Assembly: GCA_001769195.1 (NCBI GenBank)
Contig: MEOK01000027.1
Location: 6,164-67,133, forward strand
DNA length: 60,970 nucleotides
From: Bacteroidetes bacterium GWF2_40_14
GTDB taxonomy: Bacteria; Bacteroidota; Bacteroidia; Bacteroidales; UBA932
Direction: 5' to 3'
The notes beneath the pieces were generated by a model, which saw only the letters and a list, made by a program, of their open reading frames with translations, had not been told where the DNA came from and did no database searches. The stretch's first letter is position 1. Each line of letters starts with the position of its first letter. This document shows positions 25,886-35,396 of the stretch, one piece after another. The position numbers and the translations under genes are program-made.

Positions 25886-28800
25886 ATGAAAAGGTTAATT
25901 TCTTCTCTGATTTTTTTATTTGTCTGCGTCGGTATGATATCGGCTCAGACAACCTTAAGAGGGAGAGTGACCGATAACACTGGCAATCCTTTGCCCGGAG
26001 TATCGGTTGTAATTCAAGGTGCATCTGTACAGACATTTACCGAATCTGACGGTTCGTATACTCTGGCAGTCTCTGCGGCAAACATGAAGGATGCCGTTAT
26101 CGAATTTATCTATATGGGTTTCAAGACAGAACGGATTCCACTGGCAGGTAAATCTACTATTAACATTATGTTGGCAGAAGATGCAGCAAAGCTCGATGAG
26201 ATAATTGTTGTCGGTTACGGAACACAAAAAAGGGCCAGTGTAACCGGCTCTGTTTCGCAAATCAGCGGCAAGGAACTTCTGAAGGCTCCTGTAGGCAACA
26301 TTACCAATCTACTTGGTGGAAGGATCACAGGTGTAACCTCGCTTCAACAGTCCGGACAACCCGGAGCAGATGCGGCAAGCATTATTGTCCGTGGTTCAGG
26401 CGCAAAATACATTGTCGACGGTGTTCAAAGGAGTCTGGCAGAACTTGACCCTAACGAAATCGAGACAATATCTGTTTTGAAGGATGCCGCATCGGCAGCC
26501 GTTTACGGACTTGATGCAAATGCTGTAATTATCATAACAACCAAGAGGGGAGGAAGTAAAGATTCTAAAATCTCATACTCAGGAACTTATGGTATAAGTT
26601 CCAATGCAGTTATGCTGCAATTGCTTGACGGACCTGGTTATGCATACTGGTACAATAAAGCCAGGGTAATGGATGGCGACACTCCTGTGTTCACCTCAAG
26701 TCATATTGCCATGATGCAGAACAACGACCCCGCAGACGGATGGGGAAATACAAACTGGTACAAGGAGACTTTTGGAGTTGGTACAAGTATGTCCCACAAT
26801 GTAAACTCAAGTGGCGGAAATGAGAGGATCAAATATTTTACATCGCTTGGTATTTATGACCAGTCGGGTAACGTAAGAGGATTCGATTACAAAAGGTATA
26901 ACGTAAGGTCTAACATCGATGCTAAAATCGCAAAGAACCTGAACCTTACATTTGACTTGTCTGCCCGTATGGAAGACAGGCTAACCCCTGGATACGGTTC
27001 CAATCCCGATGACTGGAACAATATTCCTCAGCAGGCAATGAGGGCGCATCCTTATGTTCCTATGTATATAGATGGTATTCCTGTATCTACAAGAACAGCA
27101 AGTTCTTACGTAAGCCCAATAGCAGCTTCGGACCTTACAGGATACAAGAAATCAAAGACTACAACACTACAGTCGAACTTCACGCTTAAATATGATGTTC
27201 CCGGAATCAAAGGGCTTAATGTTAAGTTCCTTGGAGCCTATGACTTGTCTTACTATACCTCAAAAGGTTTCTCGACACCATATCAGACTTATGTAGCAAC
27301 AGCTCCTACAGCAGCTACAACCAACATAGCATATTCACTGGTTACAGATGCAAGAGGCACAACAGCCAGCCTTGTAGAAGGTCTCTCCCTAAACACCAAC
27401 ATCACCACCAATACAAGTATCAATTATGCCAACACCTTTGGAAACCACAATGTTTCTGCATTGGTTCTTGCTGAAACTTATAAAGGTGCAGGCAACAATT
27501 TTGGAGCTTATGGTTACGGATTCGACTTCTATGAGCTTGATGAACTTAATTATGCCAACATAGCTGAAAAGAACAACATTTCAGGCGGAAGCAGCGAATC
27601 CAGGAAAGCCGGTTTTCTTGCCCGTGTGAACTACGATTATAAAGACAAGTATCTTGTTGAGGCATCTTGCAGATATGACGGAAGCTATCTTTTTGGCGGA
27701 ATGGTTCCGGGTAAAAGATGGAGCCCGTTCCCTGCAGCATCAATCGGATGGAGAATCTCAAATGAAGAGTGGTTCCACAAAGCACTTCCATTCGTAAGCA
27801 ATCTTAAACTGAGAGCCAGTGTCGGCCTTACAGGAACATCTGGAATCTCTCCTTATCAATTCCTTAACACTCTTTCTATTCTTGAAAAAGCAGCAATCAT
27901 TGGTGGTACAACAGTGAACGGACTTATTACCTCCAGCCCTGCAAATATCAACCTTACATGGTCAAAATCACTGCAATACAACGCAGGTTTTGAGGCCACT
28001 CTATGGGATGGTATGTTAAATGCAGAGTTTGACGTGTTCTACAAGTATATGTATGATATCCTTAGTTCAGTATCTGCAACCTACCCGGACTCTTTCGGAG
28101 GTTTCTACTACTCTCTGGCGAATAACAACAAGCAGGATTACAAAGGTTTCGAGTTATCTCTAAGCCATTCAGCAAAGATTGGTGATTTTAAATACACAAT
28201 TGGCGCAAACGGAAGTTATACAAAACGCAGATGGTTAAGATATTCAGATTCTGAAAACACTCCTGACCACCTTAAGCTTACCGGAAAAGAGGTAGGGGCA
28301 CAAGTAGGTTTCATTGCTTTAGGACTGTTCCAGAGCGAGGCAGAGATTGCCAACTCGGCACTTATCCCGGGTAAGCCGGTTAAAGTGGGAGATATAAAAT
28401 ATCTTGACAGAAACGGCGATGGAAAGATCACTTACGAGCAAGACCGTGGCTACACAGGAAAATCTGCTTATCCTAAGTTTATTGCTGGTATGACATTCAA
28501 CGGCGAATGGAGAGGCATAGACCTGTCACTTCTTGTACAGGCAGGCTTCGGAAGGGATGTGGCTTTGACAGGAGTTTACTCAAGTGGTATCATGGACAAC
28601 ACATCTATGACCCGTCCCTTCTACCATGGTGGAAACACACCGCAATATCTTGTAGAGAATTCGTGGAGAGAGGACAACACAAATGCAGAATTTCCTCGTC
28701 TTTCACTTGTCCCTGCAAGCAGCAACAACGCATTCTCATCTACTTACTGGTACAGAAGTGGCGACTACGTTAGATTAAAGAGCACTCAGATTGGTTACTC

Positions 28801-28984
28801 TCTACCTGCAAGTTTGGTTAAAAAAGCAGGTTTGGAGAAAATCAGGATATACGCAGAAGGTCAGAACCTGCTTACAATAAGCAAGCTGACAAAATACAAC
28901 ATAGACCCGGAACAGCCAGGAGTTTCCAACGGATACTATCCTCAACAAAGGGTGATTTCACTTGGTATCAATTTAACTTTCTAA
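25886..28984 (+). CDS. SusC/RagA TonB-dependent transporter (PUL)
   Basis: Outer-membrane transporter of 1032 residues. The leader ends near GMISAQ. A carboxypeptidase-regulatory-like domain (LRGRVTDNTGNPLPGVSVVI) follows, then the TonB-box region LDEIIVVGYGTQKRASVTG and the plug with SIIVRGSG, KYIVDGVQR and ETISVLKDAASAAVYGLDA. It has no STN domain, unlike the first SusC in the window, so it is not wired to a FecR system and must be controlled otherwise (ROK). The C-terminus ends in a beta strand (ISLGINLTF). It pairs with the SusD directly downstream. Confidence 0.95.
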   Translation: MKRLISSLIFLFVCVGMISAQTTLRGRVTDNTGNPLPGVSVVIQGASVQTFTESDGSYTLAVSAANMKDAVIEFIYMGFKTERIPLAGKSTINIMLAEDAAKLDEIIVVGYGTQKRASVTGSVSQISGKELLKAPVGNITNLLGGRITGVTSLQQSGQPGADAASIIVRGSGAKYIVDGVQRSLAELDPNEIETISVLKDAASAAVYGLDANAVIIITTKRGGSKDSKISYSGTYGISSNAVMLQLLDGPGYAYWYNKARVMDGDTPVFTSSHIAMMQNNDPADGWGNTNWYKETFGVGTSMSHNVNSSGGNERIKYFTSLGIYDQSGNVRGFDYKRYNVRSNIDAKIAKNLNLTFDLSARMEDRLTPGYGSNPDDWNNIPQQAMRAHPYVPMYIDGIPVSTRTASSYVSPIAASDLTGYKKSKTTTLQSNFTLKYDVPGIKGLNVKFLGAYDLSYYTSKGFSTPYQTYVATAPTAATTNIAYSLVTDARGTTASLVEGLSLNTNITTNTSINYANTFGNHNVSALVLAETYKGAGNNFGAYGYGFDFYELDELNYANIAEKNNISGGSSESRKAGFLARVNYDYKDKYLVEASCRYDGSYLFGGMVPGKRWSPFPAASIGWRISNEEWFHKALPFVSNLKLRASVGLTGTSGISPYQFLNTLSILEKAAIIGGTTVNGLITSSPANINLTWSKSLQYNAGFEATLWDGMLNAEFDVFYKYMYDILSSVSATYPDSFGGFYYSLANNNKQDYKGFELSLSHSAKIGDFKYTIGANGSYTKRRWLRYSDSENTPDHLKLTGKEVGAQVGFIALGLFQSEAEIANSALIPGKPVKVGDIKYLDRNGDGKITYEQDRGYTGKSAYPKFIAGMTFNGEWRGIDLSLLVQAGFGRDVALTGVYSSGIMDNTSMTRPFYHGGNTPQYLVENSWREDNTNAEFPRLSLVPASSNNAFSSTYWYRSGDYVRLKSTQIGYSLPASLVKKAGLEKIRIYAEGQNLLTISKLTKYNIDPEQPGVSNGYYPQQRVISLGINLTF

Positions 28985-28997
28985 TTGATTGATAATT

Positions 28998-30632
28998 ATG
29001 AAAAAATATATTACAAAATCAATATTGATGCTTGCGGTTATAGTTTTGGCAACTTCTTGTGACAAGTTTCTCGAAACAACACCTACGAGCAGTATTTCCG
29101 ACAAAATTGTCTGGAAAGACATTAAAAGCGTAGAACTTTACGTTAATGGATTCTATCCATATCTGGACCGATACGGAAGCTTCGGGGACGAGCAGTTCTC
29201 GGGCAGCCTTACTGAGGGACTTACAGAGACATTGAAATATGGCTCGTATGCTCCCGGCACAATGGCAGGAGATGCAAACAATTACGCCATGATTCCTGAA
29301 GTGCTCACTCCAACAGGAAATCTCCTTGGAACATGGTCCGATACCTATACAAGAATAAGACGTGTAAACGAATTTCTTGTATCACTTGAAAAATTCTCTC
29401 AACTCACAGCTGAGCAAAACAAGAAGCTGGAGGGACAAGTAAGGTTTTTCCGTGCATTTCTTTACTTCCAGCTTGCTAAAAGACATGGAGGGGTTATCCT
29501 TTATGAAGACATGAACCTTGAGAAGAACAAGGCAAGAAGCACAGCAGCAGAAACATGGAACCTAATAGAAAAGGATCTGGATTATGCAGCATCAGTACTG
29601 CCAAAGGCATGGCCCGCTGAGAGTTCGGGAAGAATCACCAAAGGAGCAGCGTTTGCATTAAAATCAAGAGCAATGCTATATGCAGAGAGATGGCAGAGTG
29701 CAGCAAGTGCAGCAGACTCAGTTCTTGCCACAGGTCTCTATGCGCTTGTAAGTGATTATAAAAATGCATGGAAAGGCGATAACAGTGAGTCTATCCTTCA
29801 GTACAAGTATATCACTACCGGCCCTAACCACACATTCGACAGAAACTATGCTCCATACGGAGATATAGAAAATGAGGGTGGTAAAGGATCTCCTACACAA
29901 GAGATGGTTGAAGCCTATGAAAAGGCCGACGGTACTAAAATTGACTGGACACCATGGCATGGCACAACAACTGCAACTCCTCCTTACAGTCAGCTGGAGC
30001 CTCGTTTTCAGGCAACAGTAATATACAACGGCTCAACTTGGAAAGGACACACAATGCAAAACAGCGTTGGCGGCAACTGGGGCAGGTTCATGGGTTACAG
30101 AGAGGATGTTTATGCCAAAGGCAGAACAACAACCGGTTACTATCTTAAGAAGCTGATGAACGAAACTCATACCGACCTGCTTACCTACAAGAGTACACAG
30201 ACATGGGTAGAGATTAGACTTGCAGAGGTTTACCTTAACAGGGCAGAGGCTTACTACCGTCTAAGCAAAGAGGGACTTGCTCTTGCCGATATAAACACAG
30301 TAAGGGCACGTCCGGGCGTAAACCTGCCTGCTAAACAAGGGCTCACAGGTACTGCCCTCTTTAATGCGATACGTCAGGAGAGAAAGATAGAACTCTCTTA
30401 TGAGGGTCATCTTTACTGGGATATGCGCCGTTGGAAACTTGCACATGTAGAATATAACAACTACAGGGTGCATGGCTTGAAAATCTCTCCTGCGGGAGCT
30501 GGTTATACCTACGAATATGTAGACTGCGACTTACAAGACCGTAAGTTCCTTCAGAAAACATATGTCTTACCTGTTCCTTACAGCGAACTGGCGAATAATT
30601 CTGCTATAGAGCAATATGATGAATGGAAATAA
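28998..30632 (+). CDS. SusD/RagB lipoprotein (PUL)
   Basis: Surface glycan-binding lipoprotein of 544 residues with lipobox ATSC and the mature start DKFLETTPTSSISD. Helical TPR-like segments include GQVRFFRAFLYFQLAKRHGG. The SusD C-terminal motif reads IRQERKIELSYEGHLYWDMRR. An ATG three codons further upstream (28989) is possible, but MKKYITKSILML is a standard leader. It lies 13 bases after the SusC stop. Confidence 0.95.
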   Translation: MKKYITKSILMLAVIVLATSCDKFLETTPTSSISDKIVWKDIKSVELYVNGFYPYLDRYGSFGDEQFSGSLTEGLTETLKYGSYAPGTMAGDANNYAMIPEVLTPTGNLLGTWSDTYTRIRRVNEFLVSLEKFSQLTAEQNKKLEGQVRFFRAFLYFQLAKRHGGVILYEDMNLEKNKARSTAAETWNLIEKDLDYAASVLPKAWPAESSGRITKGAAFALKSRAMLYAERWQSAASAADSVLATGLYALVSDYKNAWKGDNSESILQYKYITTGPNHTFDRNYAPYGDIENEGGKGSPTQEMVEAYEKADGTKIDWTPWHGTTTATPPYSQLEPRFQATVIYNGSTWKGHTMQNSVGGNWGRFMGYREDVYAKGRTTTGYYLKKLMNETHTDLLTYKSTQTWVEIRLAEVYLNRAEAYYRLSKEGLALADINTVRARPGVNLPAKQGLTGTALFNAIRQERKIELSYEGHLYWDMRRWKLAHVEYNNYRVHGLKISPAGAGYTYEYVDCDLQDRKFLQKTYVLPVPYSELANNSAIEQYDEWK

Positions 30633-30644
30633 TTATTGGAATAT

Positions 30645-32318
30645 ATGAGAACTAAAATATATTTGTTATTTATCCTGGGGCTGCTGGTAACTGTAAGCAG
30701 TTGCCAGAAACCAGACGAGCTGTTACCATCTGTTTCACGTAATGGTATAAACAGCATAACAGCAACATTCGAAGATGGTACCGGTTCATTTATCGGATAC
30801 TCTTCGGAGACAAGCGATGAGATTATAATTCCGGTTCCTTACTACTTTCCGGAAAGCAGCGACAACATCACACCTGCGGCCAGCCTTAAGAAAATGAGGG
30901 TTGTTGCAAATCTTGACGATAACGTGACTATTACTCCAGCAATTCTTTATATGGACCTGTCACAGAATAATCTTATAACTGTAACGGACCAGCTGAAAAA
31001 GCAGAAGACATATAAAATCAAGGGTGAAATCAGAAAGAGCAACGCCTGTTCAATAGAGGAGTTCAGGATACCTTCTCTTGGCCTTACAGGAATTGTAAAC
31101 GAAGATACCAGAACGATTGCCTTGATTGCAGTAGGAACAATCCAGCCTGCAAATGCAAGTTACCGTCTCTCTTATCACGCAACAATTTCTCCTGACCCTG
31201 CAGTTACACAACTGAACTACAATTCAGATGTTACGCTTACAGTAACTGCTAATGACGGAGTCACAAAGAAGGTTTATACTGTAAAGAAACAGATTCCTAA
31301 CAAAACTCCATTCGGGATGAGAGCCGGCAGCCAGAATTTACTTTGGGGAACTACTACTCTCAACACTAATCCTGCTGTTACAAAGGGTGCAAACGTAAAC
31401 TATACGCTTGCTGTTCTTGGAGACAATCTTCTACTTTCTACAGGTAACACAAACATCAATTACATAAACAAGTCTACCGGTACATTCATAGACAAAATCA
31501 ATATGAATGGAGTAGACCTGACTGGTGGAGCGATAACCAGCGACAAGGGCGGAAACGTTATCATGTGTAACTCTGTTGCCAAGAATGGTGTTCTTAAACT
31601 CTATAAGCTGACTTCAGTTACATCTTCTCCACAGGAGATTTTGAGCTGGACCTACAATATTGGTTTAGGCGCAAGAATTGGTTCAAAAATTTCTGTTTCA
31701 GGAGATATTAAGGGCGATGCAATAATAATAATAAATGACTGGTTCTGGACAAGTCCGGCAGCATGTCGCGAATTTATCCGAATCAAGGTTACAGGTGGTG
31801 TATTGGGAGCCCCAGAGGCCGTTACACTTACAGGAGTTCTGGCATGGAACGGAGGTAACGTAGATTTAGTGTACTCATCTTCTGACATTACATCTGACCT
31901 GTTTGTTACAAGCTACAGCGGAAACAGCCTTGAGGTTGTGAACGGAGCCACAAATGCACAGAAAGGTATTGTTACCAAAGGAGCAAATGATGCAAACAGC
32001 AACTTCTCATGTGTAGACTTTGCAAAGTTCAACAAGGCATCTTATGTTGTAGTATACGGTGGGGCTCACTTCACATACAGTGCAACAAGGGCGATGCTTT
32101 TGGATGTAAGCACACTTGCCAGCTTCAGCGGTACATTTGACAACACTTCGTCAAAAATATTCACAAGTCCTACATTCTATGCAAGTTCACTGAGCGGAAC
32201 AGCTTATTCTGACGTTCTGCTTAATGTATCTGATGACGGATTCATGATGAACCTCTATTTTGTAGGTTCAAACAACGGAGTATTGCAGGCATATCAGTTT
32301 GACTGTATAGATAAATAA
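30645..32318 (+). CDS. DUF5018-domain lipoprotein in SusE/F position
   Basis: Lipoprotein of 558 residues with lipobox VSSC (leader MRTKIYLLFILGLLVT). The first half carries repeated Ig-like beta domains (GINSITATFEDGTGSFIGYS, NACSIEEFRIPSLGLTGIV) of the DUF5018 type. The second half has beta-propeller-like repeats (GGAITSDKGGNVIMCN). It sits where SusE/SusF-like surface binding proteins occur and is probably an accessory glycan-binding protein. The TTG upstream at 30636 is not needed as a start. Function beyond that is unknown. Confidence 0.8.
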   Translation: MRTKIYLLFILGLLVTVSSCQKPDELLPSVSRNGINSITATFEDGTGSFIGYSSETSDEIIIPVPYYFPESSDNITPAASLKKMRVVANLDDNVTITPAILYMDLSQNNLITVTDQLKKQKTYKIKGEIRKSNACSIEEFRIPSLGLTGIVNEDTRTIALIAVGTIQPANASYRLSYHATISPDPAVTQLNYNSDVTLTVTANDGVTKKVYTVKKQIPNKTPFGMRAGSQNLLWGTTTLNTNPAVTKGANVNYTLAVLGDNLLLSTGNTNINYINKSTGTFIDKINMNGVDLTGGAITSDKGGNVIMCNSVAKNGVLKLYKLTSVTSSPQEILSWTYNIGLGARIGSKISVSGDIKGDAIIIINDWFWTSPAACREFIRIKVTGGVLGAPEAVTLTGVLAWNGGNVDLVYSSSDITSDLFVTSYSGNSLEVVNGATNAQKGIVTKGANDANSNFSCVDFAKFNKASYVVVYGGAHFTYSATRAMLLDVSTLASFSGTFDNTSSKIFTSPTFYASSLSGTAYSDVLLNVSDDGFMMNLYFVGSNNGVLQAYQFDCIDK

Positions 32319-32330
32319 TTTTATTAAATT

Positions 32331-32361
32331 TACAGGTATCCCTCAGAAAGGGATACCTGTA
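32331..32361 (+). other. Strong intra-operon hairpin
   Basis: A perfect 13-bp stem (arms 32331-32343 and 32349-32361, core CAGGTATCCCT) with a five-base loop, between the DUF5018 gene and the second hydrolase. No T-run follows, so it may be a 3' stability or processing element that lowers downstream expression rather than a full terminator. Confidence 0.6.
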
Positions 32362-32379
32362 TAATTATTAAGGATCTTC

Positions 32380-33744
32380 ATGAGAAACAAAATAATAGCA
32401 TTTTTGATTCCTTTTGCATTCCTGGGATGTTCTTTTTCTACATTCTCCTGCAGCAAGGCACCGGTAACTCCCCCCTGGGAATGGCCGGACGGGACAGATA
32501 AGATAGAAAAACCTCGCTTTATATGGATAGATGCCGCAGCTAACTTCCCCGATTTTGCAAACAGCAAGGACAATATTATAAGGGACCTTACACTTGCAAA
32601 AAATGCAGGATTCACCGATGTTGTTGTTGATATCAGGCCAACAACAGGAGATGTGCTTTTTACGACCTCCAAGGTAGATCAGGTTAAATGGCTGGGAGCT
32701 TGGTTATCATCTGGTTATACAAAAGTCGAAAGAACTGCCACTTGGGATTACCTTCAGGCATTCATAGACGAAGGGCATAAGCTGGGGTTAAAAGTACATG
32801 CAGGATTCAACACAATGGTTGGGGGAAACACAACCTCACTCGGTTCAGAAGGGATTCTTTTCCGTGATGCTGCAAAGCGGTCATGGGCAACCCAACTAAA
32901 CCAGACAGGAGGAATTGTCAGCATTATGGATGCTGGCAAGAGTGCAAAATTCTTCAACCCTGTTCTTCCTGAGGTTCAGGAGTACCTTTGTTTGATACTG
33001 GAAGATCTTGCAAAATACAGCACACTTGATGGAATTGTACTTGACAGATGCCGGTTTGACGGTTTTGAAAGTGATTTCTCAACATTCACAAAGCAGAAGT
33101 TCGAAGAGTTCACCGGTCTTCAGGTTAACAATTTTCCAAATTCGGTGCTACCTCCGGGAACACAGGTTGGAGCCCTTCCATCGCCATACCCCACTTTTAT
33201 GAAATCATGGTTGGAATTCAGGGTAAAGGTTATACACGATTTTATGGTAAAAGCCAAAGCCAGAGTTAAGGCCGTAAACCCGAACATCAAGTTCGGAGTA
33301 TACGTAGGAGCATGGTACTCTTCATATTATGATGTAGGGGTAAACTGGGCAAGTCCAAATTACAACACCTCTTCATATTATGGCTGGGCTAGTCCGAATT
33401 ACAAGAATTACGGCTATGCCGACCATATGGATATGATGTTGATTGGTGCCTACGCAGCAGCAAACAAGGTTTACGGAAGCGGTGAGTGGACAATGCAGGG
33501 CTTCTGCCTGAAAGCGAAGGACATAATAAAAGGCGCAGCACCGGTTTATGGTGGACCGGATGTAGGAAACTGGACGGTTCCTGCCGGAACAGATGTGAAT
33601 TTATCAGTTACCCAATCGGTTGATGCATGCATAAATGCAGCTGACGGATACTTTCTGTTCGACATGATTCACCTTAAAAAGGCAAACCAATGGCAATATG
33701 TTAAGACAGGCATAGACAGCTATCTGAATTCAATCAAGAAATAG
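32380..33744 (+). CDS. GHL10-like glycoside hydrolase lipoprotein, paralog
   Basis: Second GHL10-type hydrolase, 454 residues. A lipoprotein leader ends in LGC or FSC (two Cys; the first, in FLGCS, fits the lipobox best). Barrel motifs match the first paralog: FTDVVVDIRPTTGDVLF, GHKLGLKVHAGFNTMVGG, DGIVLDRCRFDGF, and GAWYSSYYDVGVNWAS. A paralog with a lipid anchor next to a secreted one suggests division of labour between surface and periplasm. Substrate unknown. Confidence 0.8.
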   Translation: MRNKIIAFLIPFAFLGCSFSTFSCSKAPVTPPWEWPDGTDKIEKPRFIWIDAAANFPDFANSKDNIIRDLTLAKNAGFTDVVVDIRPTTGDVLFTTSKVDQVKWLGAWLSSGYTKVERTATWDYLQAFIDEGHKLGLKVHAGFNTMVGGNTTSLGSEGILFRDAAKRSWATQLNQTGGIVSIMDAGKSAKFFNPVLPEVQEYLCLILEDLAKYSTLDGIVLDRCRFDGFESDFSTFTKQKFEEFTGLQVNNFPNSVLPPGTQVGALPSPYPTFMKSWLEFRVKVIHDFMVKAKARVKAVNPNIKFGVYVGAWYSSYYDVGVNWASPNYNTSSYYGWASPNYKNYGYADHMDMMLIGAYAAANKVYGSGEWTMQGFCLKAKDIIKGAAPVYGGPDVGNWTVPAGTDVNLSVTQSVDACINAADGYFLFDMIHLKKANQWQYVKTGIDSYLNSIKK

Positions 33745-33746
33745 TC

Positions 33747-34433
33747 ATGAAAAAATTATTTTGTCTGCTTTGTGTAACTATACTGGCCCTTTCGTTCACT
33801 GTTGCAACAGCCCAGGAGACAAAGAAAGAGTCTAAATTCGGGGGATTGTATTACGAAACCCGCAGAACCGCACACAATCAGGAGGGTCTGCCTGAGGGTT
33901 CTGTTGTCTTTATGGGTAACAGTATAACCGAACAGGGTTGGTGGAACATGCTCTTTAAGGTAAAGAACATAGTGAACAGGGGAATAGGTGGTGACAACAC
34001 ATACGGAATGGTTGACCGGATGCCTGAGATACTTGCCTCAAGGCCCCAAAAGGTCTTTCTGATGGCAGGAATAAATGATATCTCCCTTGGTTTTCCGCAG
34101 GATACTATTGTCAGCAATATCAGAAAGATGGTGAAAATGTCAAGGAAGATGGCGCCCTCATGTAAGTTTTACGTGCAGAGTGTCCTCCCTTTGAATGAGA
34201 ACCGTCTGGCTTTTCCGCTCGTAAAGGGTAAGAATCCTGTTGTGAGAGATCTGAACAGCAGGTTGAAAACGATGTGTGAAGAGGAGGGAATTATGTTTCT
34301 GGATATTGCCTCGCTGTTGTCCGACCCAAATGGAGATCTCAGGATCGAACTTACAAAGGACGGGCTGCATATTCATTCGCAGGCATATGTTATCTGGGCA
34401 GATTATCTTAAAAGGTCCGGATTGTTGAAATAA
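33747..34433 (+). CDS. SGNH/GDSL hydrolase
   Basis: Secreted esterase of 228 residues with a signal peptide ending near ATAQ. Catalytic blocks are VVFMGNSITEQGWW (Ser), NRGIGGDNTYG (Gly), LMAGINDISLG (Asn) and DGLHIHSQAYVIWA (Asp-x-x-His). Family members remove acyl groups from carbohydrates or act as PAF-acetylhydrolase-like esterases. In this operon a deacetylase of the target glycan is the natural role. The gene starts two bases after the upstream hydrolase stop. Confidence 0.88.
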   Translation: MKKLFCLLCVTILALSFTVATAQETKKESKFGGLYYETRRTAHNQEGLPEGSVVFMGNSITEQGWWNMLFKVKNIVNRGIGGDNTYGMVDRMPEILASRPQKVFLMAGINDISLGFPQDTIVSNIRKMVKMSRKMAPSCKFYVQSVLPLNENRLAFPLVKGKNPVVRDLNSRLKTMCEEEGIMFLDIASLLSDPNGDLRIELTKDGLHIHSQAYVIWADYLKRSGLLK

Positions 34434-34442
34434 TATAAAGAT

Positions 34443-35396
34443 ATGAGAATAAAAGGAACATTTCTGGACGAGATAAGTCACGACATTCCTCACCAGAACT
34501 GGAGCGAGAAGGAGTGGGACACAGACTTTGGCCACATGAAAAGGGCCGGGATAGATACAGTAATTCTTATAAGAAGCGGATATCGCCGCTGGCAGACATT
34601 TCCATCGGCAGTTTTGACTGCTGAGGAGGGTTGTTATGCTCCACCGGTAGATCTTGTAGACATGTATCTCAGGTTGAGCGATAAATGGAAAATGAACTTC
34701 TATTTCGGGTTATACGACTCGGGTAAATACTGGGAGCAGGGCGATTATGAGAAGGAGATATCCATAAACAAAAAGGTGATTGACGAAGTCTGGAATAAGT
34801 ATGGACACCATGAATCATTTGCCGGATGGTACATCTCTCAGGAGTGCAGCCGCAAGACAGGTAAGATAATAGACATCTATGCTAGTCTTGGCCTCTATTG
34901 CAAGAGGGTTTCAGGCGGGTTGCCTACAATGATATCGCCATATATAGACGGAGCCAAAAATATTAGCCAGTACACATCACAGACGACAAAGGGCAACTCA
35001 GTAACACTTGAGGACCATGAAGCGGAGTGGGACGAAATCTTTGCCGGAATCAAAGGGGCGGTAGACATTGTGGCATTTCAGGATGGCCATGTAGGGTATG
35101 ACGAACTGGTTAACTTCCTTACAATAAATAAAAAACTGGCAGACAAACATGGTCTGGAGTGTTGGACAAATTCCGAGACCTTCGACCGTGACATGCCAAT
35201 CAAATTTTTACCAATAAAATGGGAGAAGCTGCTTCTCAAAATGAATCTTGCACAAAAGGCAGGAATAGAGAACGCAGTGACATTCGAATTTTCCCATTTC
35301 ATGAGTCCCCAGTCGGCATACCTGCAGGCCGGACATCTTTACAACAGGTATATTGAATATTTAGAATCTCTTGAAAAACAAACGAATCAATTATGA
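34443..35396 (+). CDS. DUF4434 protein (TIM-barrel-like)
   Basis: Protein of 317 residues without a clear signal peptide. It begins MRIKGTFLDEISHDIPHQNW and has KRAGIDTVILIRSGYRRW, FAGWYISQECSR, and WTNSETFDRD near the C-terminus, consistent with the DUF4434 family of putative glycoside-hydrolase-like barrels. No leader implies a cytoplasmic role, in contrast to the exported hydrolases. It overlaps the epimerase start by ATGA and is probably co-translated with it. Function is not established. Confidence 0.7.
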   Translation: MRIKGTFLDEISHDIPHQNWSEKEWDTDFGHMKRAGIDTVILIRSGYRRWQTFPSAVLTAEEGCYAPPVDLVDMYLRLSDKWKMNFYFGLYDSGKYWEQGDYEKEISINKKVIDEVWNKYGHHESFAGWYISQECSRKTGKIIDIYASLGLYCKRVSGGLPTMISPYIDGAKNISQYTSQTTKGNSVTLEDHEAEWDEIFAGIKGAVDIVAFQDGHVGYDELVNFLTINKKLADKHGLECWTNSETFDRDMPIKFLPIKWEKLLLKMNLAQKAGIENAVTFEFSHFMSPQSAYLQAGHLYNRYIEYLESLEKQTNQL

